From: Bacteroidales bacterium UBA2716
GTDB taxonomy: Bacteria > Bacteroidota > Bacteroidia > Bacteroidales > UBA932
DNA: 9,095 nucleotides
Assembly (NCBI GenBank): GCA_002354005.1
Contig: DEKS01000182.1
Coordinates: 4,619 to 13,713 of the forward strand
Direction: 5' to 3'
In this document: in pieces, positions 1 through 5,477 of the stretch
Position numbering within the stretch: position 1 is the first letter of the stretch
Layout: each line of letters opens with the position of its first letter
The notes under the pieces: generated by a model
What the model saw: the letters and a program-made list of their open reading frames with translations, nothing else
Told to the model about the DNA's origin: nothing
The model's database searches: none
Translations under genes and position numbers: made by a program

Positions 1-498
1 ACGCTGGCCGGCCACACCTTTGAGCACGAGCTCACCGTGGCCCGCGAGAACGGCTTCCTGGGCAGCATCGACGCCAACCGCGGCGATGCCCAGAACGGCT
101 GGGATACAGACCAGTTCCCGGTGAACGCCATCGAGCTCACGCAGGCCCTCATGCAGGTAATCCGCAACGGCGGCCTGGGCAACGGCGGCTTCAACTTCGA
201 CGCCAAACTGCGCCGCAACTCCACCGACCCGGAGGACATCTTTATCGCCCACATCAGCGGTATGGACACCATTGCCCGTGCCCTTTTGAACGCGGCCGCC
301 ATGCTGCAGGAAAGTCCGCTGTGCCAGATGGTTAACGAGCGCTATGCCAGCTTTGACAGTGGCCTTGGCAAGCGCTTCGAGGAAGGCAACGCCACCCTGG
401 AGGACCTGTACAACTACGCCAAAGCCAACGGTGAACCCGTGGTTGCCTCCGGCAAGCAGGAACTCTACGAGACCCTCCTGAACCTGTACGCAAAGTAG
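1..498 (+). CDS. xylA: Xylose isomerase, C-terminal part (5' end outside window)
   Basis: This is the last 165 codons of xylose isomerase, which interconverts D-xylose and D-xylulose in the cytoplasm as the first step of xylose use. The reading frame is open from base 1, so the gene begins upstream of the window. Family signatures are clear: LAGHTFEHE near the start, the metal-binding stretch SIDANRGDAQNGWDTDQFP (two of the divalent-metal Asp ligands lie in DANRGD), and NFDAKLRRNSTDP, which holds another metal-ligand Asp. The tail, AHISGMDTIARAL and then a helical C-terminus ending in LNLYAK, is the usual dimer/tetramer-contact region and appears full length. It stops at TAG 496-498 and is followed within 30 bases by a hairpin terminator, so it is probably the last gene of its transcript. 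No xylB or other xylose gene follows on this side. Confidence 0.96.
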   Translation, partial: TLAGHTFEHELTVARENGFLGSIDANRGDAQNGWDTDQFPVNAIELTQALMQVIRNGGLGNGGFNFDAKLRRNSTDPEDIFIAHISGMDTIARALLNAAAMLQESPLCQMVNERYASFDSGLGKRFEEGNATLEDLYNYAKANGEPVVASGKQELYETLLNLYAK

Positions 499-526
499 TT
501 ACCAGCTTTAACGGGGCGAAAATACA

Positions 527-557
527 AAAAGACCGGCTCAAGAAGAGTCGGTCTTTT
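527..557. terminator. Bidirectional intrinsic terminator between xylA and tRNA-Leu
   Basis: A 13-bp stem (527-539 with 545-557, one G-T wobble at 536/548) encloses the 5-base loop AAGAA. The stem is flanked by A on the left and T on the right, so it ends transcripts in both directions: xylA on the + strand and the tRNA-Leu gene on the minus strand, whose 3' end is only 4 bases away. Confidence 0.88.
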
Positions 558-560
558 GTG

Positions 561-643
561 TGCGGGTGAGAAGAGTCGAACTTCCACGGGCTAATGCCCA
601 CCACCCCCTCAAAGTGGCGTGTCTACCATTTCACCACACCCGC
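561..643 (-). tRNA. tRNA-Leu (anticodon GAG)
   Basis: Read on the minus strand, this 83-base sequence folds as a class II tRNA. The acceptor arms GCGGGTG and CACCCGC pair perfectly. The D arm has stem GTG/CAC and carries TGGTAGA. The anticodon stem CCACT/GGTGG encloses the loop TTGAGGG, giving anticodon GAG, which reads CUC/CUU leucine codons. The long variable arm is GGGC-ATTA-GCCC. The T stem GGAAG/CTTCT encloses TTCGACT. The discriminator base is A at 561. The 3' CCA is not encoded (the next bases are CAC), so it must be added after transcription. The long variable arm and A discriminator fit tRNA-Leu. Confidence 0.96.
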
Positions 644-657
644 TTGATTTGGGACTG

Positions 658-688
658 CAAAGATAGTGAGCATTTTTGAATTCCCAAA
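658..688 (-). promoter_or_regulatory. Bacteroidota-type promoter for tRNA-Leu
   Basis: On the minus strand a TTTG box (685-688) is followed after 19 bases by TATCTTTG (658-665), a perfect match to the Bacteroidota -7 consensus TAnnTTTG with the expected spacing. The predicted start of transcription falls a few bases before the tRNA 5' end at 643, as expected for a short pre-tRNA leader. Confidence 0.8.
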
Positions 689-706
689 ACTTTTTTGATA
701 CTTTTT

Positions 707-1312
707 TTACAAGCCCCGAACAAACTGCGCAGCAGAAGGCGTGCCATTGAAAACCAGAAGCCCCGTGTCTATCCGGGCATTGTCCTTGAACACATCCATG
801 GAAAGTTTGCCGTAAATCTGGTTCCAGCCTGTTCGGGAGCCCCCTGTCTGGTAACCCAGACTGCCCATGCCGACAAACTTGCAGCTGTATCCTCCCCTTT
901 CTGCCCGTGTGCCGCTGACGCTTACAGTCCAATCGGCATGCTGCCCCTCCTGAACGACCTCCCGGGTGGCCACAATGGAAAAGCGGGTTTCGTACGTGCT
1001 GCCTCCCATCGTAAGCTGGCCCTCATAAGTCAGGGACCAGGTGTCGTCCAACTCGTCGGCCTTGACGATGGTCATTCCCTTAAAGCGGCTGTTCCAGGTC
1101 ACTTCGCTCTTTTCCAGCAGAAAGGACGTTTCCAGTTCGGTGAGGGCGCCGGCGACAAGGTCATCGGCAATGGACATCATGTATTGTCCCACCGGAGAAC
1201 TGTTGTACGTACTGTACCCGCCCACAGCGGCACTATCCGGGTTAACACGGCTCCCTTTGGAACAAGCGGCGGCCATAACGGCGATGGCCAGGATATAGAG
1301 TGCTTTTTTCAT
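707..1312 (-). CDS. Predicted lipoprotein of unknown function
   Basis: A 201-residue protein that I cannot assign to a named family. The N-terminus is a lipoprotein-type signal: two lysines, a hydrophobic stretch to about residue 16, then Cys17 in MAAAC-SKGS. The lipobox is slightly weak, with Ala at -3 where Leu is usual. After the Cys comes a polar stretch rich in Ser, Gly and Tyr to about residue 38, a probable helix (SIADDLVAGALTELETSFLL, about 46-66), and then a beta-rich half with alternating polar and hydrophobic residues (TWSLTYEGQLTMGG, TRFSIVATREVV, WTVSVSGTRAERGGYSCKF). It starts 11 bases after the outer-membrane protein gene, so the two are probably one transcript. The likely location is the outer or inner membrane, facing the periplasm or outside. 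The gene ends at TAA 707-709; I see no clear hairpin before the tRNA promoter downstream. Confidence 0.85.
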   Translation of the reverse strand: MKKALYILAIAVMAAACSKGSRVNPDSAAVGGYSTYNSSPVGQYMMSIADDLVAGALTELETSFLLEKSEVTWNSRFKGMTIVKADELDDTWSLTYEGQLTMGGSTYETRFSIVATREVVQEGQHADWTVSVSGTRAERGGYSCKFVGMGSLGYQTGGSRTGWNQIYGKLSMDVFKDNARIDTGLLVFNGTPSAAQFVRGL

Positions 1313-1323
1313 AGTTACCAGTA

Positions 1324-1911
1324 TTAAAATCTAAAACCAATGCCGATACGGCCGCCTTTAATGACACTGCCGTAGGCCAGCTCCGCCGTTCCATAAACGC
1401 GTTGCCCGCCCCATTCGCAGCCGATGGGCACCACGTCCCAGGCAAACACCACGGGATCTTGGGTATAATAGTGGCCTATATTCAGCATCATGCCTACAGC
1501 CACCTTGGCGTACAGGCGGAAGCGCTTCATTCCGGGGATACGGAACTTCGCCTGGGGCAACAGGGCCACCTTATTCTTGGTGTTGGTATAGTTGGCTCGA
1601 TTACCGCCCACCCGGGAGTACTGGTCCCATATAACGCGGTGATAGTTGAATTGTCCGCCTAGCACGAGCCAGTTCAGCAGGGCATAATTGTACTCCAGCG
1701 TGAGTCCCGGACCGCTTTGGATGTACTGTACCTGCGTTTCATAGAGGCCATACAAGTCCATGGTATAGTTCCTAGGCGTGTTTAGCTCGAGATATTCGCT
1801 GCAGGCGCCACTCATGTACAGGTTAATCTCGTGCTTACCTTGCGCCCCGGAAGGGAGGCTGAATAGCATACAGGCCACGAGCGTGGCCAGCAAAGCAGAA
1901 AACTGTTTCAT
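1324..1911 (-). CDS. Predicted small outer-membrane beta-barrel protein
   Basis: A 195-residue protein. I chose the start at 1911 because it opens a normal Sec signal peptide (MKQFSALLATLVACMLFSLPSGAQ, cut after about residue 23). An in-frame start at 1971 would lie upstream of the likely promoter and would add a poor N-terminus. The mature part alternates short aromatic and hydrophobic beta strands with polar turns (QVQYIQSGPGLTLEYNYAL, WLVLGGQFNYHRVIW, RFRLYAKVAVGMMLNIGHYY, YGTAELAYG). It ends in RIGIGFRF, a terminal-Phe strand typical of barrels inserted by the BAM complex. The size suggests about 8 strands. No enzymatic motif is visible and I do not recognise the family. The lipoprotein gene follows 11 bases later, so the two may act together at the outer membrane (inference). 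Confidence 0.85.
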   Translation of the reverse strand: MKQFSALLATLVACMLFSLPSGAQGKHEINLYMSGACSEYLELNTPRNYTMDLYGLYETQVQYIQSGPGLTLEYNYALLNWLVLGGQFNYHRVIWDQYSRVGGNRANYTNTKNKVALLPQAKFRIPGMKRFRLYAKVAVGMMLNIGHYYTQDPVVFAWDVVPIGCEWGGQRVYGTAELAYGSVIKGGRIGIGFRF

Positions 1912-1926
1912 CACTTGACCCATTTC

Positions 1927-1957
1927 CATAACTATTATCAAGATGCAACTTGTCAAA
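1927..1957 (-). promoter_or_regulatory. Candidate promoter for the beta-barrel/lipoprotein pair
   Basis: On the minus strand TTTG (1954-1957) is followed after 19 bases by TAGTTATG (1927-1934), one mismatch from TAnnTTTG. Transcription would begin about 10 bases before the ATG at 1911. That gives a very short leader and excludes the longer start at 1971. Confidence 0.5.
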
Positions 1958-1980
1958 AAAACGTTGCGCACATAAAAAAG

Positions 1981-2012
1981 TTTCCCCGTATCAAAAATAA
2001 TTGCTATCTTTG
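1981..2012 (+). promoter_or_regulatory. Promoter for rpsP-rimM
   Basis: TATCTTTG at 2005-2012 matches the Bacteroidota -7 box perfectly. The upstream box is imperfect, with TTTC at 1981-1984, 20 bases away. The leader to the ATG at 2066 would be about 45-50 bases. It contains a weak 5-bp hairpin (2018-2032) and an A/T-rich run TTAATTAATTAAAAA just before the gene. No Shine-Dalgarno is visible. Confidence 0.7.
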
Positions 2013-2065
2013 CAGGCTCCCACGAGTTGGGGCAATACGTTTAATTAATTAAAAACAGATTCACA

Positions 2066-2608
2066 ATGGCTGTTAAAATCAGACTTCAGCGCCACGGAAA
2101 GAAGAATTTCGCATTCTTCCACATTGTAGTGGCAGACTCTCGCGCCCCGCGCGACGGTAAATTCATCGAGCAGCTCGGCTCTTACAACCCTAACACCAAT
2201 CCTGCAACCATCGTCCTGGACGGTGAAAAGGCCCTGGCTTGGCTCAAGGTAGGTGCTCAGCCCACGCTCGTCGCACGCCGCATTCTCTCCTACGAGGGTG
2301 TGTTGCTGCGCAAACACCTGGCAGAAGGCGTTGCCAAGGGTGCCCTCACCGAGGCCCAGGCCGATGCCAAATTCGCTGCCTGGAAAGCCCAGCGCGACGA
2401 GAAAATCGCTGCCAAGAAGAGCGGTCTCAAGAACGAGGCCATCTCCAAGGCCCAGGCCGCTAAAAAGCACGAGGCCGAGGTAAACGAAGCTCGCGCCAAG
2501 GCTATCGCCGCCAAGAAAGCAGAAGCAGAAGCTGCTGCCGCCAAGGCCGCCGAAGAAGCCGCTGCAGAGGCTCCCGCCGCAGAACCCGTGGAAGCTCCGG
2601 CAGAATAA
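2066..2608 (+). CDS. rpsP: 30S ribosomal protein S16 with long C-terminal extension
   Basis: S16 is a primary-assembly protein of the small ribosomal subunit. Residues 1 to about 85 form the conserved core: MAVKIRLQRHGKK at the start, FHIVVADSRAPRDGKFIEQLG (about 18-38), the YNPNT turn (40-44), and the segment with ALAWLKVGAQPT and VARRIL. The usual bacterial protein is about 80-90 residues; this one is 180. The extra half starts with KGALTEAQADAKFAAWKAQRDEK and then becomes a charged Ala/Lys/Glu-rich probable helix, ending in a low-complexity Ala/Glu/Pro tail. Extended S16 proteins are, as I recall, common in Bacteroidota, so this is lineage-typical rather than a fusion. The stop TAA shares its last base with the rimM ATG (TAATG), pointing to coupled translation. 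Confidence 0.97.
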   Translation: MAVKIRLQRHGKKNFAFFHIVVADSRAPRDGKFIEQLGSYNPNTNPATIVLDGEKALAWLKVGAQPTLVARRILSYEGVLLRKHLAEGVAKGALTEAQADAKFAAWKAQRDEKIAAKKSGLKNEAISKAQAAKKHEAEVNEARAKAIAAKKAEAEAAAAKAAEEAAAEAPAAEPVEAPAE

Positions 2609-3102
2609 TGCTGCGAGTAGCCCAGGTACTCAAATCCAACGGGACCGATGGCGAACTGCTCTTAAGCTTTTTCGACGTCGCCCCGGAGGATATCGACCTT
2701 CAGGAACCGGTATTCATCGAATTCGATGGACTGCCGGTTCCCTTTTATTTTGAATCGTTTACGCCCAGGGGGAACAACCGTGCCCTGGTGCGCCTCACCG
2801 GCGTCCGTTCGCTCAAAGACGCCGACGAACTGGCAGGACAGTCTGTCTATGCCGATTATTTTGAGGAAGAGGAGGAAGAAGACCTGGTGGGATGGACGCT
2901 GTGCAACGCGGACGGCCAGGCCGTTGGCACCGTAGTGGACTACGAAGACATCCCCGGCAATCTCTGCCTCTGGGTGCAACGCCCCGGCGGTGAGCAAATT
3001 CTCATTCCCTTCCATGAGGAGCTCATCGTCTCAGTCGATGAATCGTCCCAAACCATCACCATGACCATTCCCGAAGGAATTTTGGACCTGGAACACAATT
3101 GA
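2608..3102 (+). CDS. rimM: Ribosome maturation factor RimM
   Basis: RimM binds S19 and helps 16S rRNA processing and 30S head assembly in the cytoplasm. The 164-residue protein has the two expected beta-barrel parts. The N-terminal RimM domain spans about 1-80, opening VAQVLKSNGTDGELLLSF, the counterpart of the usual GxxG motif near the start. The C-terminal PRC barrel spans about 92-163, with LVGWTLCNADGQAVGTVVDYEDIPGN followed by EQILIPFHEELI and TMTIPEGILDL. A run of six Glu at about 86-91 links them. It is slightly shorter than the common 170-180 residues but complete. It overlaps rpsP by one base, so its translation probably depends on ribosomes finishing rpsP. The trmD and rplS genes that follow rimM in many bacteria are absent here; a terminator comes next. 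Confidence 0.95.
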   Translation: MLRVAQVLKSNGTDGELLLSFFDVAPEDIDLQEPVFIEFDGLPVPFYFESFTPRGNNRALVRLTGVRSLKDADELAGQSVYADYFEEEEEEDLVGWTLCNADGQAVGTVVDYEDIPGNLCLWVQRPGGEQILIPFHEELIVSVDESSQTITMTIPEGILDLEHN

Positions 3103-3123
3103 TTGATTACCAGACAATAAAGC

Positions 3124-3158
3124 GAACGGACGGGTGTCAAAATAGACCCCGTCCGTTT
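3124..3158. terminator. Bidirectional terminator between rimM and the DUF2207 gene
   Basis: The arms AACGGACGGG and CCCGTCCGTT extend inward by GTC/GAC around loop AAAATA, with one bulged T at 3135, giving a stem of about 13 bp that is very GC-rich. T residues follow on the right (TTTAT), and on the minus strand the stem is followed by a T-containing CGCTTTATTG. It lies 22 bases after the rimM stop and 40 bases beyond the DUF2207 gene stop, so it can serve both converging transcripts. Confidence 0.85.
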
Positions 3159-3197
3159 ATGTAATGACCTGACTACAAGCGCTTTATGCGCCAGGCA

Positions 3198-4859
3198 CTA
3201 ACGGGCACCGCCGCCGAAGCCGCCGCCGGAGAAACCGCCACCACCGCCGAAGGAGGTGTGGCCGCCCGTGCCGGAGATGCTGCCGGCCCGCTGTGCCGCG
3301 TTGTTGAACGCACGCGTGCTCATGCTGTTGGTCCAGTTCATGGTATAAATCATGGTGGAAACATCCATGCCGGAGGACTGCGCCACCATGGCAAACTCCG
3401 CCGGATACAACTTCTTGAACTGCTGCGCCACCCGGTCTGCAATGCCATAAAGCTGGGCATACACCAGGTATTCCTTCCACAGGCTCACTTCAGCTGCGCC
3501 ACGCTGGTCGCTCAGGGTGAAGTCCTTCAGGAAATTCTTGAATTCCACCACGTGGCGGGCCTCCGCGGCGCCCTGAGGCGTACACACACCGTCGCGTCCA
3601 AAGTAGCCCTTGTTGTGGAACCAGGTTTTTCCCCTGGCCACGGCGCGGTCCGGCCAGCCGGCCATTTTGGCGGCGTTTTTCTTGCTCCACTTCTCGAACT
3701 CGTTCTTTTCCAGCAGGAAGTTGTCCCCGGCCGCACTGCGCGCCCAGTCAAAAAGGTCCTGCTCCACGTCATCGGCAGAAACTTTCTCGCTCTTGAACAG
3801 CAGGTTTACGCGTTTGTAGTCCTTGGGGTCCGGCTGAACCGCCAAATCCCCGTTCATAATCCAACGCAGGAACATGGCGCCGATAATGTTCTGCGCCTCG
3901 GCCACGGTGCCAAAACGCTTGCCTTTCACCAGCAGATACTCGGCAGCCAGGAGGTTTCCCTCCAGCGGAACGTCCCGGTACCAGCCGTCAATCTTGGTGG
4001 TGCCGAACAGCTTCTTGCTCCATTTGTATCCCAGGGCCGATGCCACCACCATGAACACGCAGATGCCAAGGAACCCGAGGAAACACAGGCCGAAAAGGAC
4101 GAGGAACCACGCAGGCGGGCCGTCATCCCCATACGCACTGCCGTCCAGGGCGCGGTCCAGCAGGTCCTGGAACGGGCCGCCGGCCACTACGGCAGGCTGG
4201 AACATGCCTTTCTCGAACTTCACCAGACCAATCACGGCGCTGGAAGAAGACAGGCTCTCCGACGATTCCTCCACAACCGCACCGTCCACCACGTTGATAT
4301 CGCCATAAAAGCCGAAGCCCCATACGCGCGTATTGTCGAGGGTCCATTCCGGACACGCAAAAGCAGGGACGATGGTCACCCGCACATGCTCCGGCGCAGG
4401 TGACATGCCACGGTTCACGAACATGAAGTTGAAGGCGTCTGCATCGTCATAGGCCTGGACCAGACCGGTCACGTAAAACTTTGCCGTCCACTGGTGCCAG
4501 CCTTCCTGACCCAGTCCCCAGCACAGTTCCACGCTATTGTCCTTGGGGACGATGCCGCATTTCCCCTCCTTCCAGCTGCGGGAGCGATGGATGTCCCAAT
4601 CCTCCCCCAGCGCCTGGTACGGGGTGCCGTTCTCCGACACCTGCAAGCCGCTTACGGTCATGGAGCCCAGGTTGCTCACGGGCATGTACCACTCCGTACC
4701 GGAGCTGTTCACCTCCACGTCCCACACTTGGGTAATCCAGGCGGAACCGTCCTGTTGTACCTCCACGCGAATGTCTACGTCGCGGATGCGGTCTACGCTT
4801 TGTGCCGCCGCCCCGAATCCCAGGACAGCGGCCGCTAAAAAGGCTAAAACCCGCCTCAT
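3198..4859 (-). CDS. DUF2207 (YciQ-like) membrane protein with Gly-rich tail
   Basis: A 553-residue predicted inner-membrane protein. Residues 1-19 are a signal peptide ending AAAQ. Residues 20 to about 230 are the exported beta-rich DUF2207 part, with the familiar opening RIRDVDIRVEVQQDGSAWITQVWDV. One clear membrane segment lies at about 250-275 (WFLVLFGLCFLGFLGICVFMVV). The rest is predicted cytoplasmic, with YRDVPLEGNLLAAEYLL, FLRWIMNGDL and the conserved block FKNFLKDFTLSDQ...WKEYLVYAQLYGIADRVAQQF. The tail is SFGGGGGFSGGGFGGGAR, a Gly-rich ending common in this family. Many homologues have a second pair of membrane helices after the central one; I see none here. The molecular role is not established. 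It begins 3 bases after lemA, so the two are co-transcribed, and LemA-DUF2207 pairs recur across bacteria. Confidence 0.92.
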   Translation of the reverse strand: MRRVLAFLAAAVLGFGAAAQSVDRIRDVDIRVEVQQDGSAWITQVWDVEVNSSGTEWYMPVSNLGSMTVSGLQVSENGTPYQALGEDWDIHRSRSWKEGKCGIVPKDNSVELCWGLGQEGWHQWTAKFYVTGLVQAYDDADAFNFMFVNRGMSPAPEHVRVTIVPAFACPEWTLDNTRVWGFGFYGDINVVDGAVVEESSESLSSSSAVIGLVKFEKGMFQPAVVAGGPFQDLLDRALDGSAYGDDGPPAWFLVLFGLCFLGFLGICVFMVVASALGYKWSKKLFGTTKIDGWYRDVPLEGNLLAAEYLLVKGKRFGTVAEAQNIIGAMFLRWIMNGDLAVQPDPKDYKRVNLLFKSEKVSADDVEQDLFDWARSAAGDNFLLEKNEFEKWSKKNAAKMAGWPDRAVARGKTWFHNKGYFGRDGVCTPQGAAEARHVVEFKNFLKDFTLSDQRGAAEVSLWKEYLVYAQLYGIADRVAQQFKKLYPAEFAMVAQSSGMDVSTMIYTMNWTNSMSTRAFNNAAQRAGSISGTGGHTSFGGGGGFSGGGFGGGAR

Positions 4860-4862
4860 AGG

Positions 4863-5405
4863 TTAGATGGTAGGATAGTCTTTCTTGGTAACGTCGTCGG
4901 CCAGATAGTCCCGCTTGGCGAAGCCCAGCATGCCGGCAACGGCGGAAGCCGGGAAGGAACGCACCTGCTGGTTGAAGCGGGTGACGGTGTCGTTGTAGGT
5001 CATACGCGACAGACGGACGTTCTCCTCATACTTCTCGATGCTCTGCATGGTTTGCTGGTAGTTCTGGTTGGCCTTGAGGTCCGGATAGGCCTCTGCCACG
5101 GCGATGAGCTTGGCGCTAATCTCCTTCAGGGCCTCCTCGTTGGCATTGATCTGGGCGGCGGTGGGAGCGGCCGAAGAAGTGATTTTGCGGGCGTCCACAA
5201 TCTTCTGGAGGGTCTCTGCCTCATAGGAGGCATACTCCCGGGTGAGTTTGATGAGCGCCTGCAGGGCATCGAAGCGGCTGATTTGCTGCACATTGATTTG
5301 CTTTAAGGCATTGTTGCAGAATTCGTCGCTTTTAACAAGCTTGTTCTGAACAGAAATGACCCACAGTACCAGTACTGCGACAACGGCGATGATAATCCAA
5401 AGCAT
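4863..5405 (-). CDS. lemA: LemA family protein
   Basis: A 180-residue membrane-anchored protein of the LemA family, whose function is not settled. It has one N-terminal membrane helix (MLWIIIAVVAVLVLWVISVQ) with very little before it, then a long all-helical domain. The signatures are QNKLVKSDEFCNNALKQINVQQISRFD, the equivalent of the family's NxLV...V...W..IdVqL..R.dL block, then AYPDLKANQNYQQ, RMTYNDTVTRFNQQV and FPASAVAGMLGFAKRDY. I start it at ATG 5405. An upstream in-frame TTG at 5429 would add eight residues but lies inside the likely promoter's -7 box. It is the first gene of a two-gene unit with the DUF2207 protein, whose Gly-rich tail and LemA-like partner are a known combination. 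It is divergent from the DUF975 gene. Confidence 0.95.
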   Translation of the reverse strand: MLWIIIAVVAVLVLWVISVQNKLVKSDEFCNNALKQINVQQISRFDALQALIKLTREYASYEAETLQKIVDARKITSSAAPTAAQINANEEALKEISAKLIAVAEAYPDLKANQNYQQTMQSIEKYEENVRLSRMTYNDTVTRFNQQVRSFPASAVAGMLGFAKRDYLADDVTKKDYPTI

Positions 5406-5414
5406 AGCAATAAA

Positions 5415-5433
5415 ATATTTGTTGTACAAATAT
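5415..5433. repeat. Perfect inverted repeat (operator-like) in the lemA / DUF975 spacer
   Basis: ATATTTGT (5415-5422) and ACAAATAT (5426-5433) are exact reverse complements separated by TGT. The right arm overlaps the lemA -7 box, so a protein bound here would block that promoter. A third copy of ACAAATAT lies at 5464-5471, within the 10-bp palindrome CAAATATTTG (5465-5474) just before the DUF975 gene's ATG. The sequence is A/T-rich, so chance is possible. Confidence 0.45.
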
Positions 5434-5453
5434 CTAAAAAATGCGTAAATTTG
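5421..5453 (+). promoter_or_regulatory. Candidate promoter for the DUF975 gene
   Basis: TAAATTTG at 5446-5453 is a perfect -7 box. The -33 box is imperfect (GTTG, 5421-5424, spacing 21). It overlaps the lemA promoter on the other strand, so the two genes may compete for polymerase. The leader before ATG 5478 would be about 18 bases. Confidence 0.5.
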
Positions 5454-5458
5454 TCAAT
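5427..5458 (-). promoter_or_regulatory. Candidate promoter for lemA-DUF2207
   Basis: On the minus strand ATTG (5455-5458) is followed after 20 bases by GATATTTG (5427-5434). The -7 box matches TAnnTTTG at all but the first base. The predicted leader before the ATG at 5405 is about 15 bases. Confidence 0.5.
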
Positions 5459-5477
5459 AGATTACAAATATTTGCGT

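Noticed and set aside
695..1327. Open frame on the + strand opposite the lipoprotein gene
   Set aside because: The minus-strand frame has a signal peptide and operon spacing. The + frame lacks any family feature and runs through the end of the lipoprotein gene into the tRNA spacer.
1945..1967. GCAAC-N13-GTTGC inverted repeat between the barrel gene and rpsP
   Set aside because: Arms of only five bases around a 13-base spacer are expected by chance, and the position does not fit an operator better than random.
1912..1971. Upstream start at 1971 for the beta-barrel gene
   Set aside because: It would add 20 residues before a normal signal peptide and would lie upstream of the likely promoter (1927-1957).
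3203..3260. Repetitive GCC/CCG-rich tract that could be taken for a DNA repeat
   Set aside because: It encodes the Gly-rich tail of the DUF2207 protein; the repetition follows from glycine codons.
3186..4403. Long open frame on the + strand (405 codons) opposite the DUF2207 gene
   Set aside because: It is antisense to a recognisable family protein with signal peptide and conserved blocks. Its own translation is rich in His, Arg and Gln without domain signatures, which is typical of the mirror frame of a GC-rich gene.
5406..5429. TTG start at 5429 for lemA
   Set aside because: It lies within the probable -7 box, while ATG 5405 gives the usual LemA N-terminus with the membrane helix at once.
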